This document shows positions 24,999-34,123 of a stretch of 64,000 nt of DNA, one piece after another. The notes under the pieces were generated by a model. That model was not told the origin of the DNA and searched no databases. It saw only the letters and a program-made list of their open reading frames with translations. The stretch is from Planctomycetota bacterium (GTDB taxonomy: Bacteria; Planctomycetota; MHYJ01; WSZJ01; JACPWG01): contig JACPWG010000026.1 of assembly GCA_016197205.1 (NCBI GenBank), positions 47,062 to 111,061 on the forward strand. Reading direction: 5' to 3'. Each line of letters begins with the position of its first letter. The stretch's first letter is position 1. A program made the position numbers and the translations under genes.

Positions 24999-25101
24999 GG
25001 TGTGGCTACTTTTCGTAGGCCCCCTGAAGGGGGTACTACAAACAGTGGGTGCTGCTCTCGGAACCTACTGTTCGTAGTACCGCCTTCAGGCGGTCTGGGC
25101 G
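24995..25101 (-). repeat. Palindromic element PE-137, truncated copy
   Basis: Matches 7033-7169 in inverse orientation from aatgggtgtggctac to ggtctgggcg, then departs; one terminal repeat is missing. Its reading frame (RPPEGGTTN, VVPPSGG) is continuous with the kinase gene that follows, so the element now supplies the apparent N-terminus of that protein. Confidence 0.88.
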
Positions 25102-28100
25102 GCGCCTGTGGCCGGGCCGCCGAGCTCGTCTCCGCGCCCCACGCCCGCGCGCTGTGCCCGGCCTGCGGGGGCCCCCTCACCACGCTTGCGGGCCCGCCCA
25201 CGCTTCCGCCCGACGGACCCGCCTCCGCCGGCCGGGCCGGGCCGGCGTCAGGTGAACACCCTACCTCGTCCGTGCAGGTCCTCCGCCCGACGGCCGACGC
25301 CCCGCCCGAGGAAGGCCCCCCCGCCGTCGACCGTCGAGCGAGGACCGAGCTTTTCCCACCCGGCCCGGCGCCCGCCTCCGCGAGCGACCGCGCGAGCGAG
25401 CAGAGCAGCCCACCTCCCGCGTCGCACGCGGCGCACGCCCCCGAGGGCACGCCCTTCGGACGCTACGTCCTTCTCAGCGAGCTCGGACGCGGCGGGATGG
25501 GCGTGGTCCATCGGGCCTTCGATTGCGAGCTGCGACGGGTGGTCGCGCTCAAGACCTTCCTCCCCGAAGCCACGCCCACGCCCTTGCAGGTCGAGCGGTT
25601 CCTGCGCGAGGCGCGCGCCGCCGCCCGACTGCGCCACCCGGGCATCGTCCAGGTCCACGACGTGGGCACCTCCCCGGACGGGCGCCACTACTTCACGATG
25701 GACCTCATCGAAGGGGAAAGCCTCGAGGCGGCAGGACCCAAGCTCCCCCTGCGGCGCGTGGTCGAGATCCTGCGCGATGCGGCCCTCGCCCTCGCCGCCG
25801 CGCATGCGTCGGGCGTCGTGCATCGGGACGTCAAGCCCGCGAACATCCTCCTGGACGCGAGCGGGCGCGCCTACCTCGGGGACTTCGGGCTGGCGAAAGA
25901 GGTCGCCCAAACCGAGGGGCGCGGCGTCACGGTCGCGGGCGCGATCCTCGGCACCCCCTTCTACATGTCCCCGGAACAGGCCCGCGGCAGGAACGAGGAG
26001 ATCGGCCCCACGAGCGATCTCTGGAGCCTGGGCGTCATCCTCTACGAGCACCTCGCCGGCCGCCCGCCGTTCGAAGGGGAAGGTTACCTCGACACTCTAC
26101 GCAAGGTGCTGGAGGAGGAGCCGTCGCCGCCGTCGCGCGTCGCCGCGGCCGCGGGGCGGGACCGACGCGTCCACCGGGACCTGGAGACGATTTGTCTCAA
26201 GTGTCTCGAGCGCGAACCGACCCGCCGCTACTCCGGCGGAGCGGAGCTCGCGGCGGACCTCGGGCGTTTCCTGGACGGCGAGCCGATCCACGCGCGCACG
26301 CAGTCCGGCGTCGGACGGGCCGGCCGCTGGGTACGACGCCGTCGCCTCCCCGTTGCCGCCACCGCCGCCCTGGTCCTCGCCGGCGGGGTGACGGGCGTCT
26401 CCGCCTGGCGCGCCCGCGTCGCCGGGGAGGAGCGGGAGCGCTTTCGGGCGCGAACCGTAGGGGAACTGCGCGCACGCGCGGGACTCTATCTGGACGTCGC
26501 GCTCACGCTGCGGCGCGCCGGGGCCCCGATGCGCAAGGTCGAGGAGGAATATCTGCCGCAGCTCGCCGGCATCGCGGCCGAGGTCGAGCGGGAGGCCCCC
26601 GAGTTGGCGGAGCCGCGCTACCATCTCGGGCGCATGCTGCGCGCACTGATGCGCTTCGACGACGCGCTCGCGGAGCAGGACCGCGCGCTCGCCCGCAACC
26701 CCGAATACTCGCCGAGCCTGTACGAGCGGGTCGTCCTCACGGCGCGCGCGTATGGCGCGCGCATGGTGCTCTTGCGTGCGCGCGCCCTTGCCGTGGAGGC
26801 GGCGCGGTCGCTCGAGCTCCGGCCTTCGCCGGCGGAAGGGTCGGGCGTTGAGGAGGCCCGGCTCGTGCTCCCCGCGGACGAAGCGCTGGAAAGGGAGGAT
26901 CCGGAGGCGGCGGCCCTGAGAGGTCGGCTGGACGCGGATCTCGCGCGCCTCGAACGCCGCACCGCCGCCGACACGGCCCAGGGCCTCGCCGTGTCGCTCA
27001 CGCCCGCGCGCTCGTCGTGCGCCCGCGGCCTGGCCGTCGCGTATCGCGCCACGGGCACCGAGACGGCGGAGCGGGCGCGAAAGCCCCTGGAGGCCGCCGT
27101 CCGGGCGGACCCGACCATCGAGGAGGCGTACGAGGGGCTGGCACGCCTCGAGGAGCTGGCCCGCGACTGGGAGAAGGCCGTCGCCGCCTACGCGCGCGGC
27201 CTGGAGCAGGACCGCGGGTACATCCCGTTCTGGATCGGGCGCGCGAAGGCGTACGCGAACTGGCTGGCCCAGGAGGCGGGCCGGCCGGAGGCGTGGAGGA
27301 AAATCTGGGACCAGGCGGCCACGAGCCTCGAGCGGGTGGTGGAGGTGGCGCCCGCCTCGGCCGAGGCGTGGACGACGCGCGGCGAACTCTGGATGCACGG
27401 CGGAAACCTCGTGGCCCGGCAGGGCAAGGACCCCTCGAGTTTCTACACCCGGGCCCTTTCGGACCTCGAGAAGTCCCTCGAACTCGCCCCCAACGCGCCG
27501 GGCTCCTGGGCGACCCGGGGCGGCGTGCGGGTCCGCTGGGCTGCCTTCGAGCTTGCGCATGCGCAGGACCCGACGCCCCGCCTGCAGGCGGCGCAGGCCG
27601 ATCTCGACAGGGCCCTAGAGCTGAACCCCGGGCTCACGGAGGCCTGGCTCTCGCGCGGCTCGTTGCGTCGCGGACGCGGCCATTGGGCCGCGCAGCACGG
27701 CGAGGACCCCGAGGCCGAGTATGGCCGCTCGCTCGCGGACCTTGCCCAGGCGCTGCGGCTCGCGCCCGGCCTTGCGCCGGCGTGGCACGCGTCGTCGCAG
27801 ACGCGCAGCGCGCTCGGCGACTGGCGCCGCGACCACGCCGGGGAAGCGGCGTCGTGTTACGAGGCGGCCGCGAGCGACCTCACCCGGGCGGCGGACCTCC
27901 TGCCGGCCTCCTCGGAGTACCGTCGCGACCGGGGACGCCTCCACGCCAAGTGGGGGGACCACGTGGCGAAGACCGGCGGCGACCCGATGCCGCTCTATCG
28001 TTCCGCGCTCGCCGACTATGACCAGGCGACCGACCTGGCCCCGCTCGACGCGCTCCTCGCCTGGGAGCGCGGCGCGCTCCGACGGGCGTGCGCCGACCAG

Positions 28101-28532
28101 TCGGTGAAGCGCGGCGAAGACGCTTCCGCCCTGTACCGCGACGCGCGCGCGGACTTCGACCGCGTGCTGCGGGCGCTCGTCCGTTCCACCGCCGGCGCCG
28201 AGGTGCGCTGCCAACGGGGCATCGTGGGCGTCAATTGGGGCCGCGCGCTGCGCAAGACCGGGGGAGATCCGGAGCCGGTCGAGCGGGAGGCGGCGGCGGA
28301 CCTGTCGAAGGCGCTTGAGTTGAAGCCCGGCTACCCCGACGCGCTGGTATGGCGCGGGATCCTCCGGCACCGGCGCGAAGAGTGGCCCGGCGCGGTGAAG
28401 GACTTCGAGGAGGCGCTCCGCAAGTCTCCCGCGCTGGAAAAGACCGTGGGCCGCCTGCTGGCGGAGGCCCGGGACCGGCTCGCCGGCCGCGCAGGGAAGG
28501 CGGCGGGACCGCCGGCGGAAGGCCCGAAGTGA
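24996..28532 (+). CDS. Ser/Thr protein kinase 1 with TPR-like tail
   Basis: A transmembrane PknB-type kinase of up to 1178 residues. Kinase domain 155-427: P-loop GRGGMG 164-169, VALK lysine 186, catalytic HRDVKPAN with D278, DFG 296-298, and the APE equivalent MSPEQ. A membrane helix at 451-470 is followed by about 700 residues of helical, TPR-like repeats (for example LDRALELNPGLTEAWLSRGS). The first 35 residues are translated from element PE-137 and are not native. Only the second half of the N-terminal zinc ribbon (CPACGG, residues 54-59) remains, whereas kinase 2 has both halves. The true start may now be an ATG inside the element (24996) or a later codon. Ligand and targets unknown. Confidence 0.9.
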   Translation: MGVATFRRPPEGGTTNSGCCSRNLLFVVPPSGGLGGACGRAAELVSAPHARALCPACGGPLTTLAGPPTLPPDGPASAGRAGPASGEHPTSSVQVLRPTADAPPEEGPPAVDRRARTELFPPGPAPASASDRASEQSSPPPASHAAHAPEGTPFGRYVLLSELGRGGMGVVHRAFDCELRRVVALKTFLPEATPTPLQVERFLREARAAARLRHPGIVQVHDVGTSPDGRHYFTMDLIEGESLEAAGPKLPLRRVVEILRDAALALAAAHASGVVHRDVKPANILLDASGRAYLGDFGLAKEVAQTEGRGVTVAGAILGTPFYMSPEQARGRNEEIGPTSDLWSLGVILYEHLAGRPPFEGEGYLDTLRKVLEEEPSPPSRVAAAAGRDRRVHRDLETICLKCLEREPTRRYSGGAELAADLGRFLDGEPIHARTQSGVGRAGRWVRRRRLPVAATAALVLAGGVTGVSAWRARVAGEERERFRARTVGELRARAGLYLDVALTLRRAGAPMRKVEEEYLPQLAGIAAEVEREAPELAEPRYHLGRMLRALMRFDDALAEQDRALARNPEYSPSLYERVVLTARAYGARMVLLRARALAVEAARSLELRPSPAEGSGVEEARLVLPADEALEREDPEAAALRGRLDADLARLERRTAADTAQGLAVSLTPARSSCARGLAVAYRATGTETAERARKPLEAAVRADPTIEEAYEGLARLEELARDWEKAVAAYARGLEQDRGYIPFWIGRAKAYANWLAQEAGRPEAWRKIWDQAATSLERVVEVAPASAEAWTTRGELWMHGGNLVARQGKDPSSFYTRALSDLEKSLELAPNAPGSWATRGGVRVRWAAFELAHAQDPTPRLQAAQADLDRALELNPGLTEAWLSRGSLRRGRGHWAAQHGEDPEAEYGRSLADLAQALRLAPGLAPAWHASSQTRSALGDWRRDHAGEAASCYEAAASDLTRAADLLPASSEYRRDRGRLHAKWGDHVAKTGGDPMPLYRSALADYDQATDLAPLDALLAWERGALRRACADQSVKRGEDASALYRDARADFDRVLRALVRSTAGAEVRCQRGIVGVNWGRALRKTGGDPEPVEREAAADLSKALELKPGYPDALVWRGILRHRREEWPGAVKDFEEALRKSPALEKTVGRLLAEARDRLAGRAGKAAGPPAEGPK

Positions 28533-28743
28533 GTCCGGCGCTTTCCCTCCCGTCCCGCCTCGTCCGGTCCCCGCGCTCCGTACCGCCCCACGCAATTGGG
28601 TGACCAATTTTCTCGGCGATTTTTGCCGCCCGAGTCGTTGCGCTCGCTCGCCGTAGTTCTCCGTTACTACGCCTCGCTCGCGCGCCTAGCGGGCGGCCAA
28701 ACTTGCCTTCACCTATGGGTCACCGACTTCCGTGGAGCGGTAC

Positions 28744-29556
28744 TCAGATATCGCGTCGCGAAAATAAAATATAGGCGAGCCCGAAGCCGGCGGCGGCGAG
28801 CAGCGCGAGGACCTCGAGGTGGCCCGCGGGCAGGTCCCGGCCGAGGATGAGGTCGAGGGGGCTGTAGTAGCGGAACGGGGAGAGCCACGCCACGCACTCG
28901 GCGGCCTGCCAGATCCGGCCCACGTAGTCGAGCAGGAAGAGGACGAGCGCGGCGAGGCCCACGAGCGAACCCGCCACGCTTCGGCGCCTCGACGCCGCCG
29001 CCACCGCGAGCGCGATCCCGGCCCAGGCGAGCATCAGGAGCCCCAGGTTCAGCGCGAGCAGGCCGACGACCCGCGGCGTCGGCCATTCCACCCCCTCCGG
29101 CGCGAGCCCCCGCAGCCCGCCCCAGGTCCCAAGCACCATCATGCCGAGCAGCCACAGGGCGCACGCGGTGCACACGACCACGGACCGCGTGACCACCCAG
29201 TGGCGGGCCATCGACCGCGCGAGGAGGAGGTCCATGAAGCGCGACTCGATCTCCCCGGCGAGCTCCGTCGCGAGGGCGATCGAGATGCCGACGAGCCCGC
29301 CCATCACCGCCACGTGGAAGTAGCCGATGCAGACGACGCCGCGAAAGGACATGACCGCGACGAAGGACGGGCCCAGCAGCTGGCGTACGAACTCCGGGAT
29401 GAGCGACGCGAGCTGGTCGAAGGAGTTCGTGCCCTGCAGGGAGCGCGCGAAGAGGACGAGCACGACTTGGAAGAGCGCCAGGATCGCCCCCATCACGAGG
29501 ACGAGGAGGCGCGCACGACGAAGCGAGTGGTGGATGAGCCAGAGGGGAGAGCTCAC
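28744..29556 (-). CDS. ABC transporter permease
   Basis: A 270-residue membrane subunit with six hydrophobic segments, of the ABC-2 type (GldF/NatB/YhaP-like style). The start is GTG at 29556, which overlaps the ATPase stop codon as GTGA, so the two are translationally coupled. The first helix is LLVLVMGAILALFQVVLVLF, and the protein ends LAYILFSRRDI. The phrase ELAGEIESRFMDLLLARSM resembles the loop between helices in exporters of this class. Substrate unknown; no binding protein is present, consistent with export. Confidence 0.88.
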   Translation of the reverse strand: MSSPLWLIHHSLRRARLLVLVMGAILALFQVVLVLFARSLQGTNSFDQLASLIPEFVRQLLGPSFVAVMSFRGVVCIGYFHVAVMGGLVGISIALATELAGEIESRFMDLLLARSMARHWVVTRSVVVCTACALWLLGMMVLGTWGGLRGLAPEGVEWPTPRVVGLLALNLGLLMLAWAGIALAVAAASRRRSVAGSLVGLAALVLFLLDYVGRIWQAAECVAWLSPFRYYSPLDLILGRDLPAGHLEVLALLAAAGFGLAYILFSRRDI

Positions 29557-30494
29557 GGCGCGCCCTCCCGGTAGAAGCGCAGGAGGACGTCCTCGAGCCG
29601 CGGCTCCTCGACGAGGAGATCGGCCACCGGCAGCCCGGCCAGCGCGGTCACGAGCGGACCGAGCGGACCCTGCGCGCGCAGCCGCCACGCCCCGTCCCGC
29701 GTCTCGAGCACCTCGTACCCCGGCGGCAAACCCTCGGGCCGCTTTTCGATCGGGGTGGTGAACGTCACCTCCACCCGCCGCGGGGCCAGGCGCCGCACGT
29801 CTTCCACGGGGGACAGCAGCACCAGCTCCCCCTTGCGCATGAGCGCGATCCGGTCGCAGACGCGCTCTACCTCGGAGAGGACGTGGGAGGACATGAAAAT
29901 CGTGCGCCCGCGGCGACGCGTGTCGAAAAGCAGGTCGTAAAAGGCCTGCTGCATGAGCGGGTCCAGCCCCTCCGTCGGTTCGTCCAGAACGAGCAGGGGC
30001 GGATCGGCCTGGAAGGCCTGGATGATGCCGAGCTTTCTCTTCATGCCGGTCGAGTACTCGCGCAGGCGGCGGTCGAGGTCCGAGGCCGGCAGCTCCAGCC
30101 TCTCCTCCAATTCCGCGCGGTACTCCGGTGAGACCGTCGCGCCCCCGAGTCGTGCCAGGACCGCGAGCACGGCGCGACCCGTCATGTCCCCGTAGAGCCC
30201 CATCTCGCCCGGCAGATACCCGACCTTGGAGCGGACGCGCAGCCCTTCCCGCTGGCAGTCGTGCCCGAGCACGCGGACGTGGCCGGCCGTCGGCCGCAGG
30301 AGATCGAGCAGCGTCCGGATCGTGGTGGTCTTCCCGGCGCCGTTCAACCCAAGAAAGCCGAAGATCTCCCCGGGCGCGACCGTGAGGTGCAGGTCCCGCA
30401 CGGCCGTGAGCCGGCCGTAGCGCTTCGTCAGCCCCTGGATCGAGATCGCCGCCGCGTCGGCAGGCACGGGCGCGGACCCATTCCCTTCCACCAT
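29553..30494 (-). CDS. ABC transporter ATP-binding protein
   Basis: A 313-residue ATPase. The ATG at 30494 was chosen because the longer frame upstream is a translation of a repeat. Walker A is GLNGAGKTTT, the signature is YSTGMKRKLG, and Walker B with its glutamate is LLVLDEPTEGLDP; the H-loop is MSSHVLSE. A C-terminal extension of about 90 residues is usual in ABC-2 type exporters. It pairs with the permease at 28744. The two kinase genes on either side are on the other strand. Confidence 0.95.
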   Translation of the reverse strand: MVEGNGSAPVPADAAAISIQGLTKRYGRLTAVRDLHLTVAPGEIFGFLGLNGAGKTTTIRTLLDLLRPTAGHVRVLGHDCQREGLRVRSKVGYLPGEMGLYGDMTGRAVLAVLARLGGATVSPEYRAELEERLELPASDLDRRLREYSTGMKRKLGIIQAFQADPPLLVLDEPTEGLDPLMQQAFYDLLFDTRRRGRTIFMSSHVLSEVERVCDRIALMRKGELVLLSPVEDVRRLAPRRVEVTFTTPIEKRPEGLPPGYEVLETRDGAWRLRAQGPLGPLVTALAGLPVADLLVEEPRLEDVLLRFYREGAP

Positions 30495-31019
30495 CGGTTC
30501 GGTCCCAAACACGGGAAGCGCGGGCGCAAGCGGCCTCGGGCCGCTTCGAGGCGCCGAGGCTCGGCGCCCGCGCAAAAATAACTGCGCAGCTTCGGACCTC
30601 GAGGCTCCTGGGGGCGCGGCCCTCTGGGCCGCGCTGCGCGGGCCGGAGGCCCGCGCCCCCAGGCATCGGTCGATCTACGAAAATGCAAAGTAATTCTTGC
30701 GCGGGCGCCCGGCGCAGACTACCGGGACGCCCGCGATCGCGCCAGAAAAATCGGGCAAGGTCCCAACCCGCGCAACCTCTCGCAACCGGCCGGCGTTCGT
30801 AGGGACACGGCGCCGCCGTGCCCTCGTGGCAAGCATTCGCGCCCGCCCTTGCGCGACGGCAACAGCGGCTTGCAGGCTGCAAAAATTCGGGAGCGAGCGG
30901 AGGCGCACTCGAGGGGACCGCGCCTGCGCGCCGGCGAAACCCGTTGCCGCACGGATCAACGAAGGAGTAGAATCCTGCCGACATGCGGGCCGGCTGATTT
31001 CAAGCGAGGTAGCGCGGCA
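30495..31019. other. Divergent intergenic region with palindromic element
   Basis: Holds the IR-145 element (30564-30708) and a short palindrome cacggcgccgccgtg near 30808-30822 of the type also seen at 48084-48113. The promoters of the two divergent genes should lie here. Confidence 0.65.
30564..30708 (+). repeat. Palindromic element IR-145, copy 1
   Basis: 145 bases with terminal inverted repeats: gcgcccgcgcaaaaataact at the left against agtaattcttgcgcgggcgc at the right. Inside are two hairpins, gcgcggccc-tct-gggccgcgc and gcgcgggcc-gga-ggcccgcgc. Copy 2 at 33979-34123 has the same length and only a handful of differences. Confidence 0.9.
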
Positions 31020-33899
31020 ATGGGAGCCCTGGACGACCTGGACGGCCGCAGCGGGGACACGGTCCTCATCTGCTTCGGGTGCGCCGAGACCTTTCGGCGG
31101 ACCGCGGAGTCGCCGTCTCTTCCCGGCTCGTGTCCGCGGTGCGGCGGGCGGCTGGATCGACCGCGAGAGCCCGGGACCGTCGTGTCGGACGAGCCGAACG
31201 CCGACGCGAGGGCGCCGGCCGCGCCCCCCTCCCGTGGAACCGGTCCCCCGCCTCCCGTCGCCCTCCGCCGCGTGCCGGCGGGCCCACCGGGCGCAGCGCA
31301 GCCCCGGCAGCCGGCGGCCGATGCGCCTGCGCACAACTACCCGCCCACCCCTCCAGGCGCTTCCCCTGCCACCACGCCGTGGCAAGACGGCGAGCGGACG
31401 CCCGCGCCGGACGCCGGCGAGCCGGTCGGTACCCCGTTCGGCCGCAGGTACATCCTCGTGCGGGAACTGGGCCGCGGCGGCATGGGCGTGGTCTTCTCCG
31501 CCTGGGACCGGCAGCTCCGCCGCATCGTGGCCCTCAAGACGCTGCTCCCCGAGCTGGCGCCGACCCCGACAAAGCTCGATCGGTTCCTCCGGGAGGCGCG
31601 CGCGGCCGCGGGGCTTCGGCACCCGGGCATCGTCTCCGTGCTGGACATCGACAAGGTCGAGGAGGACGGCGTCGAGACCTGCTATTTCTTCACCATGGAA
31701 TACGTGCAGGGGGAAGCGCTCGACCAGGCGGGGCCGAAGCTCTCGACCCGGCGATTCGTGGAGACCCTGCGGCAGGCGGCGCTCGCGCTCGCCGCCGCGC
31801 ATGAGGCCGGCATCATCCACCGCGACGTCAAGCCCGGGAACCTCCTTGTCGACACTGCGGGGAAGGCGTTCCTGACCGACTTCGGCCTGGCCAAGAAGCT
31901 CAAGGAGGCCAGACCCCAGGGACTGACCGCGGCGAACGCCGTGCTGGGCACGCCCTACTACATGTCGCCGGAGCAGGCGCAGGGCCGCATCGAGGCCCTC
32001 GGTCCGTCGACCGACATCTGGAGCCTGGGGATCATGCTGTACGAGCACTTCGTGGGGCGAACGCCCTTCGAAGGCCCGAGCTACGTCGAAATCTTGAAGG
32101 ACATCGTCTACAAGGACGTGGAACCGCCGACGCGCGCGACCCGGCGGACGGGCACCGGCCGCCCGGTGCCGGCGGAGCTGGAGACGATCACGATGAAGTG
32201 CCTCGAGAAGGATCCGGCGCACCGCTACGCGAGCGCGGCCCAGCTCGCGGCCGATCTCGGGCGCTTCCTCGAAGGCGAGCCGATTCAGGCCCGCGCACCG
32301 TCGGCGGCGTATCGCCTGCGGAAGTGGGTCGTGAAGAAGCGGCTGCTCGTCGCCTCGGCGGCGACGTGCGCGCTCTCGGTCGCCGTGGCGGGGGTGAGCG
32401 TGTGGCGGGAAAGGGCGGCCGATCGGGAGAAGGCTCGGGAGCGCGCGGGTAGGGCCGAGGCGGAGCTGGAACACCTTCGGCGGAGCTATCAACTTGCCGA
32501 GTCAAAATTCGCCCAGGGCCGCGAACACCGTCGCGGGATGAAATTGCGGCAGGCGATCCAAGACGAGGACGAGGCCCTCGCCGCGGAGCCAGCACACTTG
32601 GGGGCGCTTTACGAACGCACGGTGCTTGCCGCCCAGGCATGCCAGGAACGCGTAAGAGCCTTGCGGGACCGAGCGCTGGCGGAGACCCTCTTCCCGTTGG
32701 TGCCGAATGTCGCTCCCGCCGATCCGGGTGCACTCGCTCGGAGTCTTGCCGCATTCGCGGAGCAGCGAGGACGGAGCGATTCGGAGCTTGTCCGACGACG
32801 AGCTGAAGCAACGGCCTTTCTGGCTCGCTTGGCAACACGGTGCGAGGCCACGCACGCCGACCCGGCGCCGGACCGACGACCATTCGATGCCCACCTGCTC
32901 GCGGCGCGCGGTTTGATCCTGGCTTGCGGCGAAAGCGGAGCCCCGCCGGGGGAGGCTCGCGACCTGCTGGAGAAGGCCATCCTGGCCGACGCCACGCTCG
33001 ACGAAGCCTACGAGGGTCTCGCCTGGATCGCGGAGGTGGAGGATCGACAGGGAGAGGCGCTCGCCGCATACGTCCGCGGCCTGCAGAAAGACCGCGCGTA
33101 CCTTCCCTTCCTGATCGGACAGGCGACCGCGTTCAAGAATCTCGGTGTCGAGGGCCTTCGGCGGCAAGAGGACCCGACCCGAAGCTGGGATAGCGCCGGC
33201 AGGAACCTCGGCAACGAAAAAAAAGCCGCGGAAGGTTGGACCACCTACAGAGTGGCACGGGCGGACATTCACAAGTGGTGGGGGTTGTACAAAGCATTGA
33301 CCTTTGACACGCGTGGAAGTGGCCGCGGCAAGGGAGAAGGGGGGACAGGCGGCAAGCCGACCAACCAGTGGAGTCTTGGGATCGCTGAAGCGACGGAGGC
33401 GATCCGGTGCGAGCCCGGGACCGCCGACACCTGGCTTCTCCGGGCCCAAATCTCGCTCCTTATGTCCCAGCACGACAAAGGACGGACCGGCGGTCCGGAG
33501 GTGGACTTGTCCAGCGTGCTCGAGGACGCCTCGGAGGCGTTGAAACTGGAGCCAGGCCTGCCGCTCGCACTCCGCGTTCGGGCGGCGGCGCGGGTGCGTC
33601 TCGCGACTTTCCTCCGCAAGCGGGGGGGCAACGCTTTGGTGCAGGAGGAACAGGCCGCGATCGAGGCGCTCTCGGGCCTGCTCGACGTGACGCCGGCGGC
33701 CGCGGACGCGCATGTCGCGCGCGGAGTCCTCAACGGGCAACGCGGTGAGTGGGCCACGGCCGTTTCCGATCTCGAGGAGGGCGTGCGCCTCGACCCTTCG
33801 CTCGCAAACCTCTGCGACAGCACGTTGAAAGAGGCGCGTTCCCGCGCCCCTGCCGGTCCCACCCAGCCCCCCGCCGGGGGGGCTCCGAGCGGAAAGTGA
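31020..33899 (+). CDS. Ser/Thr protein kinase 2 with TPR-like tail
   Basis: A 959-residue paralogue of kinase 1. It keeps an intact N-terminal zinc ribbon (C18-x2-C21 and C38-x2-C41), a Pro/Ala-rich linker, and a kinase domain 143-418: GRGGMG 151-156, ALK lysine 173, HRDVKPGN with D269, DFG 287-289. A membrane helix lies at about 442-461, followed by a coiled-coil-like stretch (ERAADREKARERAGRAEAEL) and TPR-like repeats to the end. The tail from about 32.5 kb on is less GC-rich than the kinase domain. The start at 31020 has GAGG upstream. An IR-145 element stands at each side of the gene. Targets unknown. Confidence 0.92.
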   Translation: MGALDDLDGRSGDTVLICFGCAETFRRTAESPSLPGSCPRCGGRLDRPREPGTVVSDEPNADARAPAAPPSRGTGPPPPVALRRVPAGPPGAAQPRQPAADAPAHNYPPTPPGASPATTPWQDGERTPAPDAGEPVGTPFGRRYILVRELGRGGMGVVFSAWDRQLRRIVALKTLLPELAPTPTKLDRFLREARAAAGLRHPGIVSVLDIDKVEEDGVETCYFFTMEYVQGEALDQAGPKLSTRRFVETLRQAALALAAAHEAGIIHRDVKPGNLLVDTAGKAFLTDFGLAKKLKEARPQGLTAANAVLGTPYYMSPEQAQGRIEALGPSTDIWSLGIMLYEHFVGRTPFEGPSYVEILKDIVYKDVEPPTRATRRTGTGRPVPAELETITMKCLEKDPAHRYASAAQLAADLGRFLEGEPIQARAPSAAYRLRKWVVKKRLLVASAATCALSVAVAGVSVWRERAADREKARERAGRAEAELEHLRRSYQLAESKFAQGREHRRGMKLRQAIQDEDEALAAEPAHLGALYERTVLAAQACQERVRALRDRALAETLFPLVPNVAPADPGALARSLAAFAEQRGRSDSELVRRRAEATAFLARLATRCEATHADPAPDRRPFDAHLLAARGLILACGESGAPPGEARDLLEKAILADATLDEAYEGLAWIAEVEDRQGEALAAYVRGLQKDRAYLPFLIGQATAFKNLGVEGLRRQEDPTRSWDSAGRNLGNEKKAAEGWTTYRVARADIHKWWGLYKALTFDTRGSGRGKGEGGTGGKPTNQWSLGIAEATEAIRCEPGTADTWLLRAQISLLMSQHDKGRTGGPEVDLSSVLEDASEALKLEPGLPLALRVRAAARVRLATFLRKRGGNALVQEEQAAIEALSGLLDVTPAAADAHVARGVLNGQRGEWATAVSDLEEGVRLDPSLANLCDSTLKEARSRAPAGPTQPPAGGAPSGK

Positions 33900-33978
33900 T
33901 CCGGGCTGACAGGCTTTTCGCGGGGTGCACCCCCTATGACCTTCCGCCGTTCCCTCCGGCCGTCGCCGCCATCTCCGA

Positions 33979-34123
33979 GCGCCCGCGCAAACATAACTGC
34001 GCAGATTCGGACCTCGAGGCTCCTGGGGGCGGGGCCCTCTGGGCCGCGCTGCGCGGGCCGGAGGCCCGCGCCCCCAGGCCTCGGTCGATCCACGGAAATG
34101 CAAAGTAATTCTTGCGCGGGCGC
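33979..34123 (+). repeat. Palindromic element IR-145, copy 2
   Basis: Same length and structure as 30564-30708. Its right edge touches the stop codon of the oppC gene (TAG at 34124-34126). Since the edge sequence ggcgcctag recurs in other copies (ggcgccta at 57161-57169), the stop codon itself may derive from the element. Confidence 0.9.

Noticed and set aside
30675..32492. 605-residue minus-strand open frame over kinase 2
   Set aside because: It is the shadow of the kinase frame; kinase motifs are all in the plus-strand frame.
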